This document shows, piece by piece, positions 9,246-18,943 of a stretch of 64,000 bases of DNA. A program made the position numbers and the translations under genes. The notes under the pieces are model-generated. The model did not search any database, was not told the DNA's origin, and was given only the letters and a program-made list of their open reading frames with translations. Every line of letters starts with the position of its first letter. Positions within the stretch are counted from its first letter, which is position 1. Origin of the DNA: Batillaria attramentaria (lineage: Eukaryota > Mollusca > Gastropoda > Batillariidae); NCBI GenBank assembly GCA_018292915.2, contig JACVVK020000373.1, forward strand, positions 437,501 through 501,500, in the 5' to 3' direction.

Positions 9246-10503
9246 GTAGTGTAGTGTTGTGTAGTGTTGTGTAGTGTAGTGTAGTGTTGTGTAGTTGTGT
9301 AGTGTAGTTAGTTTGTGTAGTGTTGTGTAGTGTTGTGTAGTGTTGTGTAGTGTTGTGTAGTGTTGTGTAGTGTTGTGTAGTGTTGTGTAGTGTTTGTAGT
9401 GTTGTGTAGTGTTTGTTGTAGTGTTGTGTAGTGTTGTGTTGTGTAGTGTTGTGTAGTGTTGTGTAGTGTTGTGTAGTGTTGTGTAGTGTTGTGTAGTGTT
9501 GTGTAGTGTTGTGTAGTGTTGTGTAGTGTTGTGTAGTGTTGTGTAGTGTTGTGTAGTGTTGTGTAGTGTTGTGTAGTGTTGTGTAGTGTTGTGTAGTGGT
9601 TGTGTAGTGTTGTGTAGTGTTGTGTAGTGTTGTGTAGTGTTGTGTAGTGTTGTGTAGTGTTGTGTAGTGTTGTGTAGTGTTGTGTAGTGTTGTGTAGTGT
9701 TGTGTAGTGTTGTGTAGTGTTGTGTAGTGTTGTGTAGTGTTGTGTAGTGTTGTGTAGTGTTGTGTAGTGTTGTGTAGTGTTGTGTAGTGTTGTGTAGTGT
9801 TGTGTAGTGTTGTGTAGTGTTGTGTAGTGTTGTGTAGTGTTGTGTAGTGTTGTGTAGTGTTGTGTAGTGTTGTGTAGTGTTGTGTAGTGTTGTGTAGTGT
9901 TGTGTAGTGTTGTGTAGTGTTGTGTAGTGTTGTGTAGTGTTGTGTAGTGTTGTGTAGTGTTGTGTAGTGTTGTGTAGTGTTGTGTAGTGTTGTGTAGTGT
10001 TGTGTAGTGTTGTGTAGTGTTGTGTAGTGTTGTGTAGTGTTGTGTAGTGTTGTGTAGTGTTGTGTAGTGTTGTGTAGTGTTGTGTAGTGTTGTGTAGTGT
10101 TGTGTAGTGTTGTGTAGTGTTGTGTAGTGTTGTGTAGTGTTGTGTAGTGTTGTGTAGTGTTGTGTAGTGTTGTGTAGTGTTGTGTAGTGTTGTGTAGTGT
10201 TGTGTAGTGTTGTGTAGTGTTGTGTAGTGTTGTGTAGTTGTTGTGTAGTGTTGTGTAGTGTTGTTGTAGTGTTGTGTAGTGTTGTGTAGTGTTGTGTAGT
10301 GTTGTGTAGTGTTGTGTAGTGTTGTGTAGTGTTGTGTAGTGTTGTGTAGTGTTGTGTAGTGTTGTGTAGTGTTGTGTAGTGTTGTGTAGTTGTTGTGTAG
10401 TGTTGTGTAGTGTTGTGTAGTGTTGTGTAGTGTTGTGTAGTGTTGTGTAGTGTTGTGTAGTGTTGTGTAGTGTTGTGTAGTGTTGTGTAGTGTTGTAGTG
10501 TTG
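9246..10503 (+). repeat. 10-bp satellite (TGTTGTGTAG)n
   Basis: More than 100 tandem copies of TGTTGTGTAG. The central block (about 9440-10230) is almost perfect, and occasional indels (TGTTTGTAG, TGGTTGTG, TTGTTG) occur near both edges. The + strand has no C at all from 9054 to 10504. The long minus-strand frames made of H-N-T-T-Q-H-Y repeats are translations of this satellite, not genes. Confidence 0.97.
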
Positions 10504-10579
10504 ACATCACAGGGAGACCTATAAACAATCACGACATGGGTTAAAACACCTTAAGTAATGAGAAACACCTTTAAGTAAC

Positions 10580-10665
10580 AGGGGGGTCCAACAACTATAG
10601 GAGGGGTCCATTAACTTTAAAGTTATTGGACCGAGGGGGTCCAAGTACTATGGGGGTCCAACAAC
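10580..10665. repeat. GGGGTCCAA motif cluster with a 26-bp palindrome
   Basis: Four GGGGTCCA(A/T) motifs lie within 90 bases. One forms an imperfect palindrome at 10606-10631 (GTCCATTAACTTT facing AAAGTTATTGGAC, one mismatch). Function is unknown; it could be the end of a small palindromic element. Confidence 0.55.
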
Positions 10666-11076
10666 TTTATGACACCGGCAGAGAGTTGTGGCAGCCAAAA
10701 AACAACAACAACAACAACAAAAGAAACCCTCTTTGTGAGAGCTGCAGATTGTAGTTGTGCTAACTGTTTCTAATTCTCACATTATGGGTTACAGCTTTGG
10801 TTTTCCTGTCAGTGTTATACTCTTATTATGGCAAAGGATTTCGGAGGAACTACAACTACTAGAGGCGTCAAACTTCGCATAATGATAGACATTCATTAGA
10901 TCTCATTTGAAAGAAGTTGACCCAAGGTCAAGGCCATACAAACTGTTTTGGGGAAAATTGTAATATTGCCAGGACCGCGTCATTCGTTTTAATACCGCGG
11001 TTGCCGGTTACGAAGAGTCGGGTGCTCTCCAGCGCCGGAGACGCGAACGGTCCTCCTGATGTGGGCTACGCATGCG

Positions 11077-11262
11077 ATGGCGAGCAACGTGAGCGTTTCG
11101 ACCGGCGAAGATGTTCGCGATAAAATTAAATCAATGAAAGTTCCTGAACTGAAAAAATATCTGAAAGACAGGGGCGTGCGTTTTAGTGGCTACACAAAAG
11201 CGCAGCTTATCACTCCAGCCCTTGAAGCAGATCGGCAGTCGCTTCAACCGAGACTGAGGTAG
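11077..11262 (+). CDS. SAP-like domain ORF of the Kolobok-like element
   Basis: ATG at 11077; an in-frame ATG at 11059 is also possible. The short protein has VRDKIKSMKVPELKKYLKDR followed by a G-V-x-F-S-G-Y-T-K-A-x-L pattern, a helix-extension-helix SAP/LEM-like DNA-binding motif. The last codons (CTGAG|GTAGGC) form a plausible splice donor just before the stop, so this may be the first exon of a longer protein in the complete element. Confidence 0.55.
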   Translation: MASNVSVSTGEDVRDKIKSMKVPELKKYLKDRGVRFSGYTKAQLITPALEADRQSLQPRLR

Positions 11263-11335
11263 GCGGTGTAAAGGTCAAGTCGACCTGTGACTTGTGGTTT
11301 GCCACTAATTTTTATTCAAGCACTTTGACTGTTTA

Positions 11336-11668
11336 TCAGTGCGAACTGAACTTTTGCTTGGAAATGAAAGTCTTTCTTTCTTGATTTTTGGTTCCATAAC
11401 CATTGTGTTCAAACAATGTAGGTACCGGGACAGAATTTGTCCGCTTGTACCCGACGAAATGGCGGCTGCACACGCTAGGCCACCGAGACGGGTCGAAGTT
11501 CTGCCTTCGAATCGCTTTTATCCACAAATTTCTTGAAACTTTTGAAGAAAAGGGCTCAAACTGAACGATCTCACCATTAGGTAAGACCATCTCTGGGAAT
11601 TTCTCCAGCTTATCTGATTTTCTCGAGCCATTTTGGCAGCCGATCGCAACGCAGTGGTGGTGCGGCAT
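11336..11668 (-). CDS. THAP zinc-finger ORF of the Kolobok-like element
   Basis: Starting at the ATG at 11668-11666 (minus), the protein opens MPHHHCVAIGCQNGSRKSDK. It shows the THAP pattern C-x4-C ... W ... C-S-R-H-F and a VPTLF tail equivalent to the AVPTIF motif. THAP modules bind element termini in P- and Kolobok-type transposases. No catalytic core follows. It converges on the SAP-like ORF with about 70 bases between them. Confidence 0.75.
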   Translation of the reverse strand: MPHHHCVAIGCQNGSRKSDKLEKFPEMVLPNGEIVQFEPFSSKVSRNLWIKAIRRQNFDPSRWPSVCSRHFVGYKRTNSVPVPTLFEHNGYGTKNQERKTFISKQKFSSH

Positions 11669-11900
11669 CGTGTGTGACTCGAGTAGCCCACATGCCGAGT
11701 CAACCAAGCCTAGTCTCGGTCCAAAATCGCGCACGTTCACGCATGTTCACGCGCTATAACGAGAATCGGCAACCGCGGTATTAATATGCTGTAAAGACCT
11801 GAATAAATCACACTGTCAGTTTTCCAGCTGCCTAGCAGCCTTGCTTACTCCCAAGCTGTTCAAGCCCTGCATAGATCAGTCTTTTAAAAAAAAAAAATGT

Positions 11901-13230
11901 TTAAAACCAGAAATGTCTGTTGATGTAACGGCGTTGTGGTCTTCTCCTTCTCATCCGGCCGCCATCTTGGAACCACCACGGACTTGAGGTAGTGGGGTTA
12001 TGACCCTGGGTGTAGTTGAGCAGAGAGGGAACCAGATCCAGCCACAGCGCCACCCGTTTGGCGTACAGGTCTTTCTCCACGCGGGGCTGGGGTCCAAAGG
12101 CCAGGTAACTCTTGTCAGCGGCAGAAAACTCTGGCCACACAGTTCCGTTAAGTTGTCTCCCCACTGCGTTGTTTGGGTTGCTGCAATAAAAGAAATTTTT
12201 TGTTTAAAGTAAAGAAGTAGCGGTGGGTTTACAAAAGAAGAGAAGAAATCATCAGCTTTTTGCACATGAAATTCAAGTTTGGTATATTTACATCTGGAGT
12301 TAGTTTCTGCGAGAGGCTTCTTGGGGCAGCTTCAGGAACATCATCAGCACTTATACCGGACCTTCTTCTCATTACTAGAGTTAATAAATAATAATAATGA
12401 TAAGGCAACGATTCCTGTGGCCCCTATTCTTCGGGAAGCTCTAAGCGCCTCACAAACAGAAGAGGGGGGGGGGGGGGGGTATAGGCGTGGACAGCCGTGC
12501 AAGCAACAGAGACCATCTAGCAGCTAGAGACGGGTAGCAGAGCTAACTGTTGAGCAATACGGTATGTCGTATGTCGTGAGCAGAATCTCGGCCAGTAGTT
12601 CACATGACGAAAGACACAGACTAACGACACTAACAACTTTCCAAAAAAGTCGATGCTTATCTTTCCAAAAGGATGAAGATTTGTGGGTCTTTCCCACACA
12701 GAAATAAAAACACAAACCACAATAGAAGAAGACGAGTGGAGAGGGTCACTAAGTGCTTAAAGGTTTAACGTTCTTTTCCAAACAGAAGAAGAAGAAGAAG
12801 AAGAAAAAGAAGAAGAAGGAACATAAGACCAAGCGTCTTTTCTAGTTTTCTCCATAGGCGATTACCCTGTCTTTGCAAACTCCGTCACCATGGCGACGAA
12901 AGAGTCTCTCAACTGCACGTCCACAGAGGTAAATGGGTCTAGAGAGACAAAAGTGACGTCGTCGAACTCGAACAGTAGATCATAGCCGTGGTTCATTCCC
13001 CGAAGCAACTTGCTCTCCTGGGAAACCGGATAGTGGTCGAACAAGTAGAGATAGGTTGAACCCACTGTTGATCCCGGGATGAGAGTTTGGATGGTAGCGG
13101 TGGAATTGCTCAGACTTCGAAGCATTCTCATCATTGAAACGACGAAGTTGGTGTCTGAGAAGATGTCTGCAGCGCTCTGTGAATCCGGAGAAGACACAAA
13201 CACCCACCCACACCCACACACACCCACCCA

Positions 13231-13262
<32 letters not shown>

Positions 13263-15311
13263 GGCGTAAGGACACAAAATGGCCGTGGGGTCATGTGCAG
13301 TGTTTCCCCCCCCCCCCCCTTGGGTACTGTTTGGCAAGTGTGCCAGTCTGTAGTGAAAAAGCGTTATTTTCGTGAATTTTGTATTATGTAGGTCAAGGTG
13401 CATGGCAGCGGTCACAAAAAGAGGCAAGCTGCCGGTGAAGCTGGGACTTTTTGCACAGAAGTGGGACACAAGTGAGGCAAGTGTATTTTGTGAACTGCCT
13501 TTCTGGCCTAAAGAGAAAGTAGAGGTGCATTACTCCAGTGAGGCCTGAGCAGAAAGGAGACATTCAATTTTTTTTAACCCCTGTCAGGTGCGTGCCTTTG
13601 AATGGTCTGTTCATGGTGGTAATTGTTTCTAGATTGAAGCATTTGTAGTGGTGACTATGATGCCTGAGGTTAATAGGGAATATACAGGCATTTTGAGGAC
13701 TTGTGTATTTGTGTCCTTCGCCCCCACACACGTAAATTGATCACGGAAACCTCGATAAGACGGCTGAGGCCACCAAAACTTAAAAATTGCGGTTACGCTT
13801 CTTAGGCACTGAAATAAATTAAATGTGATTTGTAATCCCGACGTTCATCGTTTAAGAGACTGGACAACTTATGAAAAACGAAGACCTCACGAATATACAA
13901 TTATCGTACGATTACATATCTATAATTGTACGGCAAAAAAGTGCATGATCACCTGAAGATTTATCGTCCTGTTCTTTCGCGGCTGAGTGTAGAAGAAACT
14001 CAAGACATCGGTCAAGGTCGACAAAGCGTCCTTGTTACCAAAGATATCTACTCCATACAGAAAGCGCAGCTCTGAGTGTAACATATCTATGACGTCATCA
14101 TCAGTGACGTCAAGGTCAGCATCTCCGGCCATCGTCATTAGGTCCACCAGCAAGATACCCTCGTTGTTGTTCACCCCGAGCATGACGTCACGGCTTGCGA
14201 TCCCATTGGTCAACAGGTAAACCGGGTCAAGGACGAGCTGGGCGGGGTCACGAGGTACGAAGTCCTTGTCCACAGTGGGGATCTAAAAGGAGAAACATCA
14301 TCTTGATCATCCTTCATAATTATTTCTTTTTCGGTTACCATTCACTAGGTCAATGAGTGATTGAAATAAAGAATAATTATCTTTTTCAGCAAGGTTACGG
14401 CCAGTATCTTCGTCATCTTCATCGGTGTCGTCGTCAAAATCATGATCAGCGTTATAATCATCACCATTAACATCACCATCATCATCATCATCTTAAAATG
14501 TGTCGTCGGTGTCAAAATCAGTCAATCAATGATCAATCATCAATCACCTTTGTTGATTTCATCATTTTCTGTGACTGTGGTTCCCATGATAACTGCCTGT
14601 TTTTATATGTGACGCTACGCCACGAAATGAGTCGGAAGTTACATGCAGCTGAATAGTGCAACACCCGATTTTCCGACCGAGGTGGCTATTTTGTTTCATG
14701 GGGTACGTCATTTCAACAGATCATAACTTCAAAAATAATTATCCGATTTTAATCTGGTTTTCACCATTGGATTCAGCATTAAAAAAAACCTGTAAGATCA
14801 TATCAAAACCTCAAAAACGTCAGACTCAAATCGTGGGGGGGCGTCACATATCGGATCAGTTTTCGCTTTGTCCTGTCACTTGGGAATCTTGGGAACCATT
14901 TAGCTGATCAATACTATGACGCAAAATAACCTTGGTCGGTCGGTGGTCTAGTGGTTAAGAGACCTGTCACCAATGCGAGAGGTCAGGGGTTCGAGTCCCA
15001 CTCGGGGCAAATAATTTTTCCTTCTCGTACGTGGCAACGTTCATTCGGGCCGATCGTCGGGGGTTCTCTCCGGGTACTCCGGCTTCCTCCCCCTCTGCTT
15101 TGGAAATGTTCAGCCCACCAAATTTGAAAAATAAATGCAATTCTAAATTCCGAAATTTAAATAGCTGAGCTGACCCTTCGCACCACGTGATTGTAATGTG
15201 TTTATGTCAAGTGTGTGAGAGAATGCGTGTGATTCACGTGAGCGTGCGTGTTGGGTTCAGTTCGCGGCGCTTTGAGCCGATTCATGAAATTGGATAAAGC
15301 GCCTACACAAT

Positions 15312-15347
<36 letters not shown>

Positions 15348-17209
15348 AAACAGGGGAGTCGGAGTGGCCGAATAGTAGAGCGTTGGACTTCTAATGCTCG
15401 GGTCGTGAGTTCGTATCCCGACTGGGGCCAAATATTTGTGCTGGCTTTTTCATCGTTGCCCCGTCTTTGATATCACCCGCATGTGGTGGAAAAGGACGTT
15501 AAACCCCAAACACCCACCCACCCATATTACAAATATTGAGCCAATTCCAATATTAAAAAAATTCAAACCCCGCGCTAATAAATAAAATATCAACACAAAA
15601 TACCTAAGCACAGAAGTGTTATTTACATGGACTTCGTCAAGGAAATGCACAAAACAGCACACTAAAGTCCACATGAAAAGTCAGAAAAGTAAAAGAAAAA
15701 AAGGCTTAATCACTTACCCATGGCATACTTTCAGGTAATATCAAATCAATACCAAAAGTCGAGAAAGGGAGTAATTTGTCCACGTTGACCCCTTTCAGAC
15801 ACTCCACGATGCGCATGTGCAGCTTCTCCGTCCAGTACTCCAGGAACAGGGAGTCCACGTACCGCGAGTACCACTGCACCCACCTCGGAGGCTCGGCATC
15901 GCCAGGGACCATACAGCCTGTTTCATTTGCAAGTTTGTAAACAGCTTCCCTAGGTGATTTGTTCAAAGACCAAGACGCTAGCGGGGATCCACTCTGCAGG
16001 ATGGCCCTGGAGAAAAGCCCCTTGGAGTAAGGACTCAGCATCTGGAGACCCACGCTTCCCGCTCCAGCAGACTCACCAAATATGGTGATGGAGTCAGGGT
16101 CACCCCCGAATGCCCGGATGTTGTCCTTGACCCAGCGGATGGCCATGTTCTGGTCCAGCAACCCGTAGTTGCCAGGAGACGCGTCATCAGCGGTGGAGAG
16201 GAATCCCAGAATGCCCAGTCGGTATTGAATGACGACGACAATGACGTCACCTTGCGTGACTAGCCTGCCTGGCGTTGTATCGAAAGCGGAACCGAGGTAA
16301 TACGCTCCACCATGAATCCACACCATCACTGGGTACGGATCTCCACCTACATGTAGACAAATGATTACAAACTGCAATTGCATGGTATGATGGAGTATGG
16401 TATACCTGCTTTGAGTGCACACAGTTGAGTAGCGGATCAGGACGGACAGACAGCTTGACAGGTTGTAGTTTGTGATGTTAGGGTAATGCCCATTTTCTGC
16501 AATGCAAAGGTGGGAGCCGGGATAGCCGAGTGGTACAGCGTTGGACTTTCAATGCTCGGGTAGTGAGTTCGAATCCCGGCTGGGGCCAAATATTGTGCTG
16601 GCCGTTTTCTCATTGCCTCATCTTTGATATCACACTTACCTGGTGGAAAAGGACGTTAAGCTCCTAACCACCCGCTCCACCCTACAAGGCAAAGTGGGAC
16701 AAGCCAGAATAATTTGTAAGTTTCAACCAGGAATCGAAATTACTACGAGAGCGTTGACAGTCCATCGACAAATCTAAGGGCTTGGCCAACCCAGATATAA
16801 AACATTCGTGGATATCACACAAAAAAAGAAACAAAGAAAGAAACAAAACAGCGACGTATTCACATTACGTACTTGTTGAAGGTGACGCAGGAGTGTAGAC
16901 GTTGAGAGTAAGGCAGTCCTCGTTCAAATTCACCTGACCTGGTTGAGGACACACAATGCCTAACGAAGACGCGTTGAACACCTGCCCCTCTCTCGGGCCA
17001 GGGTGGGGCCGGGGTCTGGCGAAACGAAGCTCCCCCACGGGCGGCAGAGCGTAGGGAATGCCCAGGTAGCCATAGAAGGACGCTGTCCCGCCGACGACAG
17101 TCAGGTCTTTTCCCGACACCCGGCCCCAGGGTGCGTCTATAACGGGCGTTGAAGACACGAGAGACACACCCAAGCACAGAAGGATGGCCGAGAACACCGG
17201 GCAATCCAT
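11901..17209 (-). CDS. Type-B carboxylesterase/cholinesterase-like protein, copy A (five exons)
   Basis: Exons on the minus strand: 17209-16873, 16346-15718, 14282-13953, 13176-12866, 12180-11901. All junctions are GT-AG, phases close and the product is 628 aa. The protein starts with a signal peptide (MDCPVFSAILLCLGVSLVSS) and is presumably secreted. The alpha/beta-hydrolase core has the oxyanion-hole HGG (residues about 124-126), nucleophile Ser205 in FGESAGAGS, acid Glu363 in GVNNNEG and His495 in GMNHGYDLLFEF, so an active ester hydrolase is expected. The C-terminus is a very basic R-rich tail ending RRYINRHFWF, with no transmembrane helix or GPI-type end. The ATG at 17209 is the only one with a good context (gccATGG). 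The neighbour at 23277-27434 is a tandem paralogue with identical exon phases. The substrate is unknown. Confidence 0.94.
12360..12830. repeat. Repeats in intron 4 of esterase A
   Basis: The intron holds an (AAT)n stretch next to AAGCTCTAAGCGCC (a LINE-tail-like minus fragment, about 12385-12452), a poly-G run (12466-12478) and (GAA)n at about 12785-12817. The remainder looks unique. Confidence 0.5.
13177..13560 (+). repeat. CA/CCCA microsatellite and interspersed repeat copy 2 in esterase A intron 3
   Basis: 13199-13262 is a (CACCCA)/(CA)n tract, followed by a C run near 13307-13318. 13330-13520 is the plus-oriented relative of the unnamed repeat at 1490-1660. The rest of the intron, to 13952, has no recognisable feature. 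Confidence 0.6.
14934..15347 (+). repeat. tRNA-derived SINE, family B (full length)
   Basis: Head: GGTCTAGTGGTTAAGAGACC with B box GGTTCGAGTCCCACTCGGG. Body: TCGTCGGGGGTTCTCTCCGG, CCACCAAATTTGAAAAATAA and CACGTGATTGTAATGTG. Tail: GCGGCGCTTTGAGCCGATTC, then (ATT)n. It lies in intron 2 of esterase A, antisense to the gene. Confidence 0.92.
15353..15523 (+). repeat. tRNA-derived SINE, family A
   Basis: A plus-oriented, near full-length copy placed directly behind the (ATT)n tail of the family-B SINE, in esterase A intron 2. Its head has AATAGTAGAGCGTTGGACTT and its tail ends CACCCACCCACCC. Confidence 0.9.
16512..16682 (+). repeat. tRNA-derived SINE, family A (diverged)
   Basis: Lies in intron 1 of esterase A. 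The head is more diverged than in the other copies (GTGGTACAGCGTTGGACTTT) and the tail is CTAACCACCCGCTCC, suggesting an older insertion. Confidence 0.85.
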
Positions 17210-17277
17210 GGCGCGTTTAGTTCTGCTCCCAACCACAGACCTCGCGTGACGAGTTGAGGGGTAGAGTCTGTCACTAC

Positions 17278-17286
17278 TTGTATAGC
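17278..17286 (-). promoter_or_regulatory. TATA-like element upstream of esterase A
   Basis: The minus strand reads GCTATACAAG about 70 bases before the ATG, followed by TAGTGACAGA. Esterase B has TATATAGTGACAGA at the matching place, so the motif is shared by the two paralogues. The transcription start is not shown. Confidence 0.4.
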
Positions 17287-17379
17287 ACGGGAGTCAATGC
17301 AGATTGCGGAGATAGTTTGCGGTGCTAATGCAATTCAAAGTGCTATCAGATAAATCTTCTCGCGTGCATCAGTCACTTG

Positions 17380-17720
17380 GGACACAATATGCTACATAGC
17401 ATCTGAAACCATTGTGGTGGATCGGGTCGGCGTACATGTTGTTCAACGTATGTAGAAGCGCACCGCGTACTGTGCAGACGACGTTTTTTGGTTGTGGACT
17501 GAGGACCAACTAGACAGCGCTGACTGGTAGCTATTTTTAGCAACTTGGTCGTATCGACGTGTAGTGCAGGTATGTAAGTGTTAGCGGGCCAGATTAAGTC
17601 ACATTTCTTTGGTGTTAGAAGTCGCAAAGTCACGAAAATAATTGCAGTGGCCCAAAAGAACATCTGTTCGTTTGACAAACAGCCTTAGAGCTTTGCGACA
17701 TTTTACCCCGTCAGAATTCA
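17380..17720 (+). repeat. Unnamed interspersed repeat D (copy 1)
   Basis: Shares a series of blocks in the same order with 40950-41245: CAGTCACTTGGG, ATAGCATCTGA, GGTTGYGGACTGAGGAC, GCTATTTTTA and CTTAGAGCTTTG. It lies upstream of esterase A. No ORF is recognisable. Confidence 0.65.
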
Positions 17721-17879
17721 TTACAGAAATAGACACTTTCGTTACAGTAAACAGTGGTATACGTTTTTCCGTCCTGAATGTGAGTACGAAAAACTCCTTG
17801 GATTTCTATTAAATTTTGTCTGTGGGAAAGAAAGGGGCTGTTTACCAACCAGAAAGTGACTTTCACTTAAACATTAATA

Positions 17880-18256
17880 CAGCGTTAACAAGTGCTCATG
17901 CTCATATTTCAAACGTAAGATCAACCGTCATATATCAACCGTCGCGAACGCTCCGGTCGTCGTCCGAGAGGCTTCTCAAAATTCCCAAGCGCAACCTGAA
18001 ATCCTTTGGCGAGCGCTCTTTCGCGCCAACCTTTTGGAATTCTCTGCCGGCACATCTGAGAAATATGCCCAAACTGTCTATTTTTAAGATCAGTCTTAAA
18101 ACGTTCCTCTTTTGTAAAGCCTTCCAGTAATTTCCTGTGTCAGAAACTAGTCAGTTTCACTAGTGTAATACTATGTCTGTTTGTAAAATGTGTGTGAGTG
18201 TCGGTGAGTGAATGGCGCATTGCGTTTATTCTAAAGAAATGCGCCCTACAAAAACC

Positions 18257-18295
<39 letters not shown>

Positions 18296-18296
18296 G
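17880..18296 (+). mobile_element. 5'-truncated LINE tail
   Basis: Encodes the end of a reverse-transcriptase ORF (SRTLRSSSERLLKIPKRN, then FWNSLPAHLRNMPKLSIFK and a stop at about 18128). A GT-rich 3' UTR ends GAAATGCGCCCTACAAAAAC and (ATT)n. A related 3' UTR occurs at 43010-43185. Confidence 0.85.
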
Positions 18297-18562
18297 ACGA
18301 TTTTAGCCAAGAGGAATTGCCATTAACACGTTGAATCGAAGTAGCAGGAGGAGACAGTCCGACATCTTGGTTACCCCCCGTAGTCATATGATACTGAAAA
18401 AACCTATTTTGAATAGGTGGAGTTGTTTGCTCTTTTAGGGCAGACATGCGCATGACAGTTTCTCACTCCGATCCGCTCACCCTACCCCAGCCTCACTTGA
18501 CTAACGAAAGACCGATTGCGAAATAGGCCAAAGCCTCGTCCCTCTCCTCTGTCGTGTATTGG

Positions 18563-18737
18563 CGGGGAGCCAGGGCGGTCGAATGGTAGAGCGTCGGACT
18601 TGTAATGCTCGGGTCGTGAGTTCGATCCCGGCTGGAGCCAAATATTTTGTGTTGGCTTTTCCATCGTTGCCCCGTCTTTGATATCACCCTATGTGGTGGA
18701 AAAGGACGTTAAACGCCCAAACACCCACCCACCCATC
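18563..18737 (+). repeat. tRNA-derived SINE, family A, with target duplication
   Basis: A full-length copy between CTGTCGTGTATTGG (18549-18562) and CTGTCGTATATTGG (18738-18751), a 14-bp target duplication with one mismatch. It is inserted in repeat E, whose uninterrupted sister at 58270-58625 carries this site once. Confidence 0.92.
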
Positions 18738-18943
18738 CTGTCGTATATTGGCAAAACACAGTACGTCCATGACGCCGTTTTATGGGAAAACTGAGGGGTG
18801 ATTTCAAAATCAAAGACATTGATGTAATGGCCTTTTTCCTTAAATGACGTCAATCGACTTAACTGCTTTCTTTCCATGTTTCAGTCGTATCAAACTCTTC
18901 ACGAGCTCCCCACGTTGTAGTGTCCGTCAAAAAGCTTGCCATG

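Larger units (their letters stand above)
10989..11784 (+). mobile_element. Kolobok-like DNA transposon, non-autonomous, 788 bp
   Basis: Perfect terminal inverted repeats TACCGCGGTTGCCG (10993-11006) and CGGCAACCGCGGTA (11767-11780) are each flanked by TTAA (10989-10992, 11781-11784). A TTAA target duplication together with a THAP zinc-finger ORF inside is the known combination for the Kolobok superfamily; piggyBac also uses TTAA but lacks THAP. Two short ORFs converge inside. No full transposase core (DDE/RNase-H fold) fits in 788 bp, so this is probably an internally deleted copy. Confidence 0.75.

Noticed and set aside
8988..10532. Long minus-strand ORFs of 400-500 codons
   Set aside because: They are translations of the 10-bp satellite (30-base coding period of H-N-T-T-Q-H-Y-T-T-L) and have no independent start, domain or codon signal.
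17209..17236. Longer N-terminus of the esterases (V-G-S-R-T-K-R)
   Set aside because: The upstream codon is GTG, not ATG, in both paralogues; the first ATG gives a clean signal peptide and good context.
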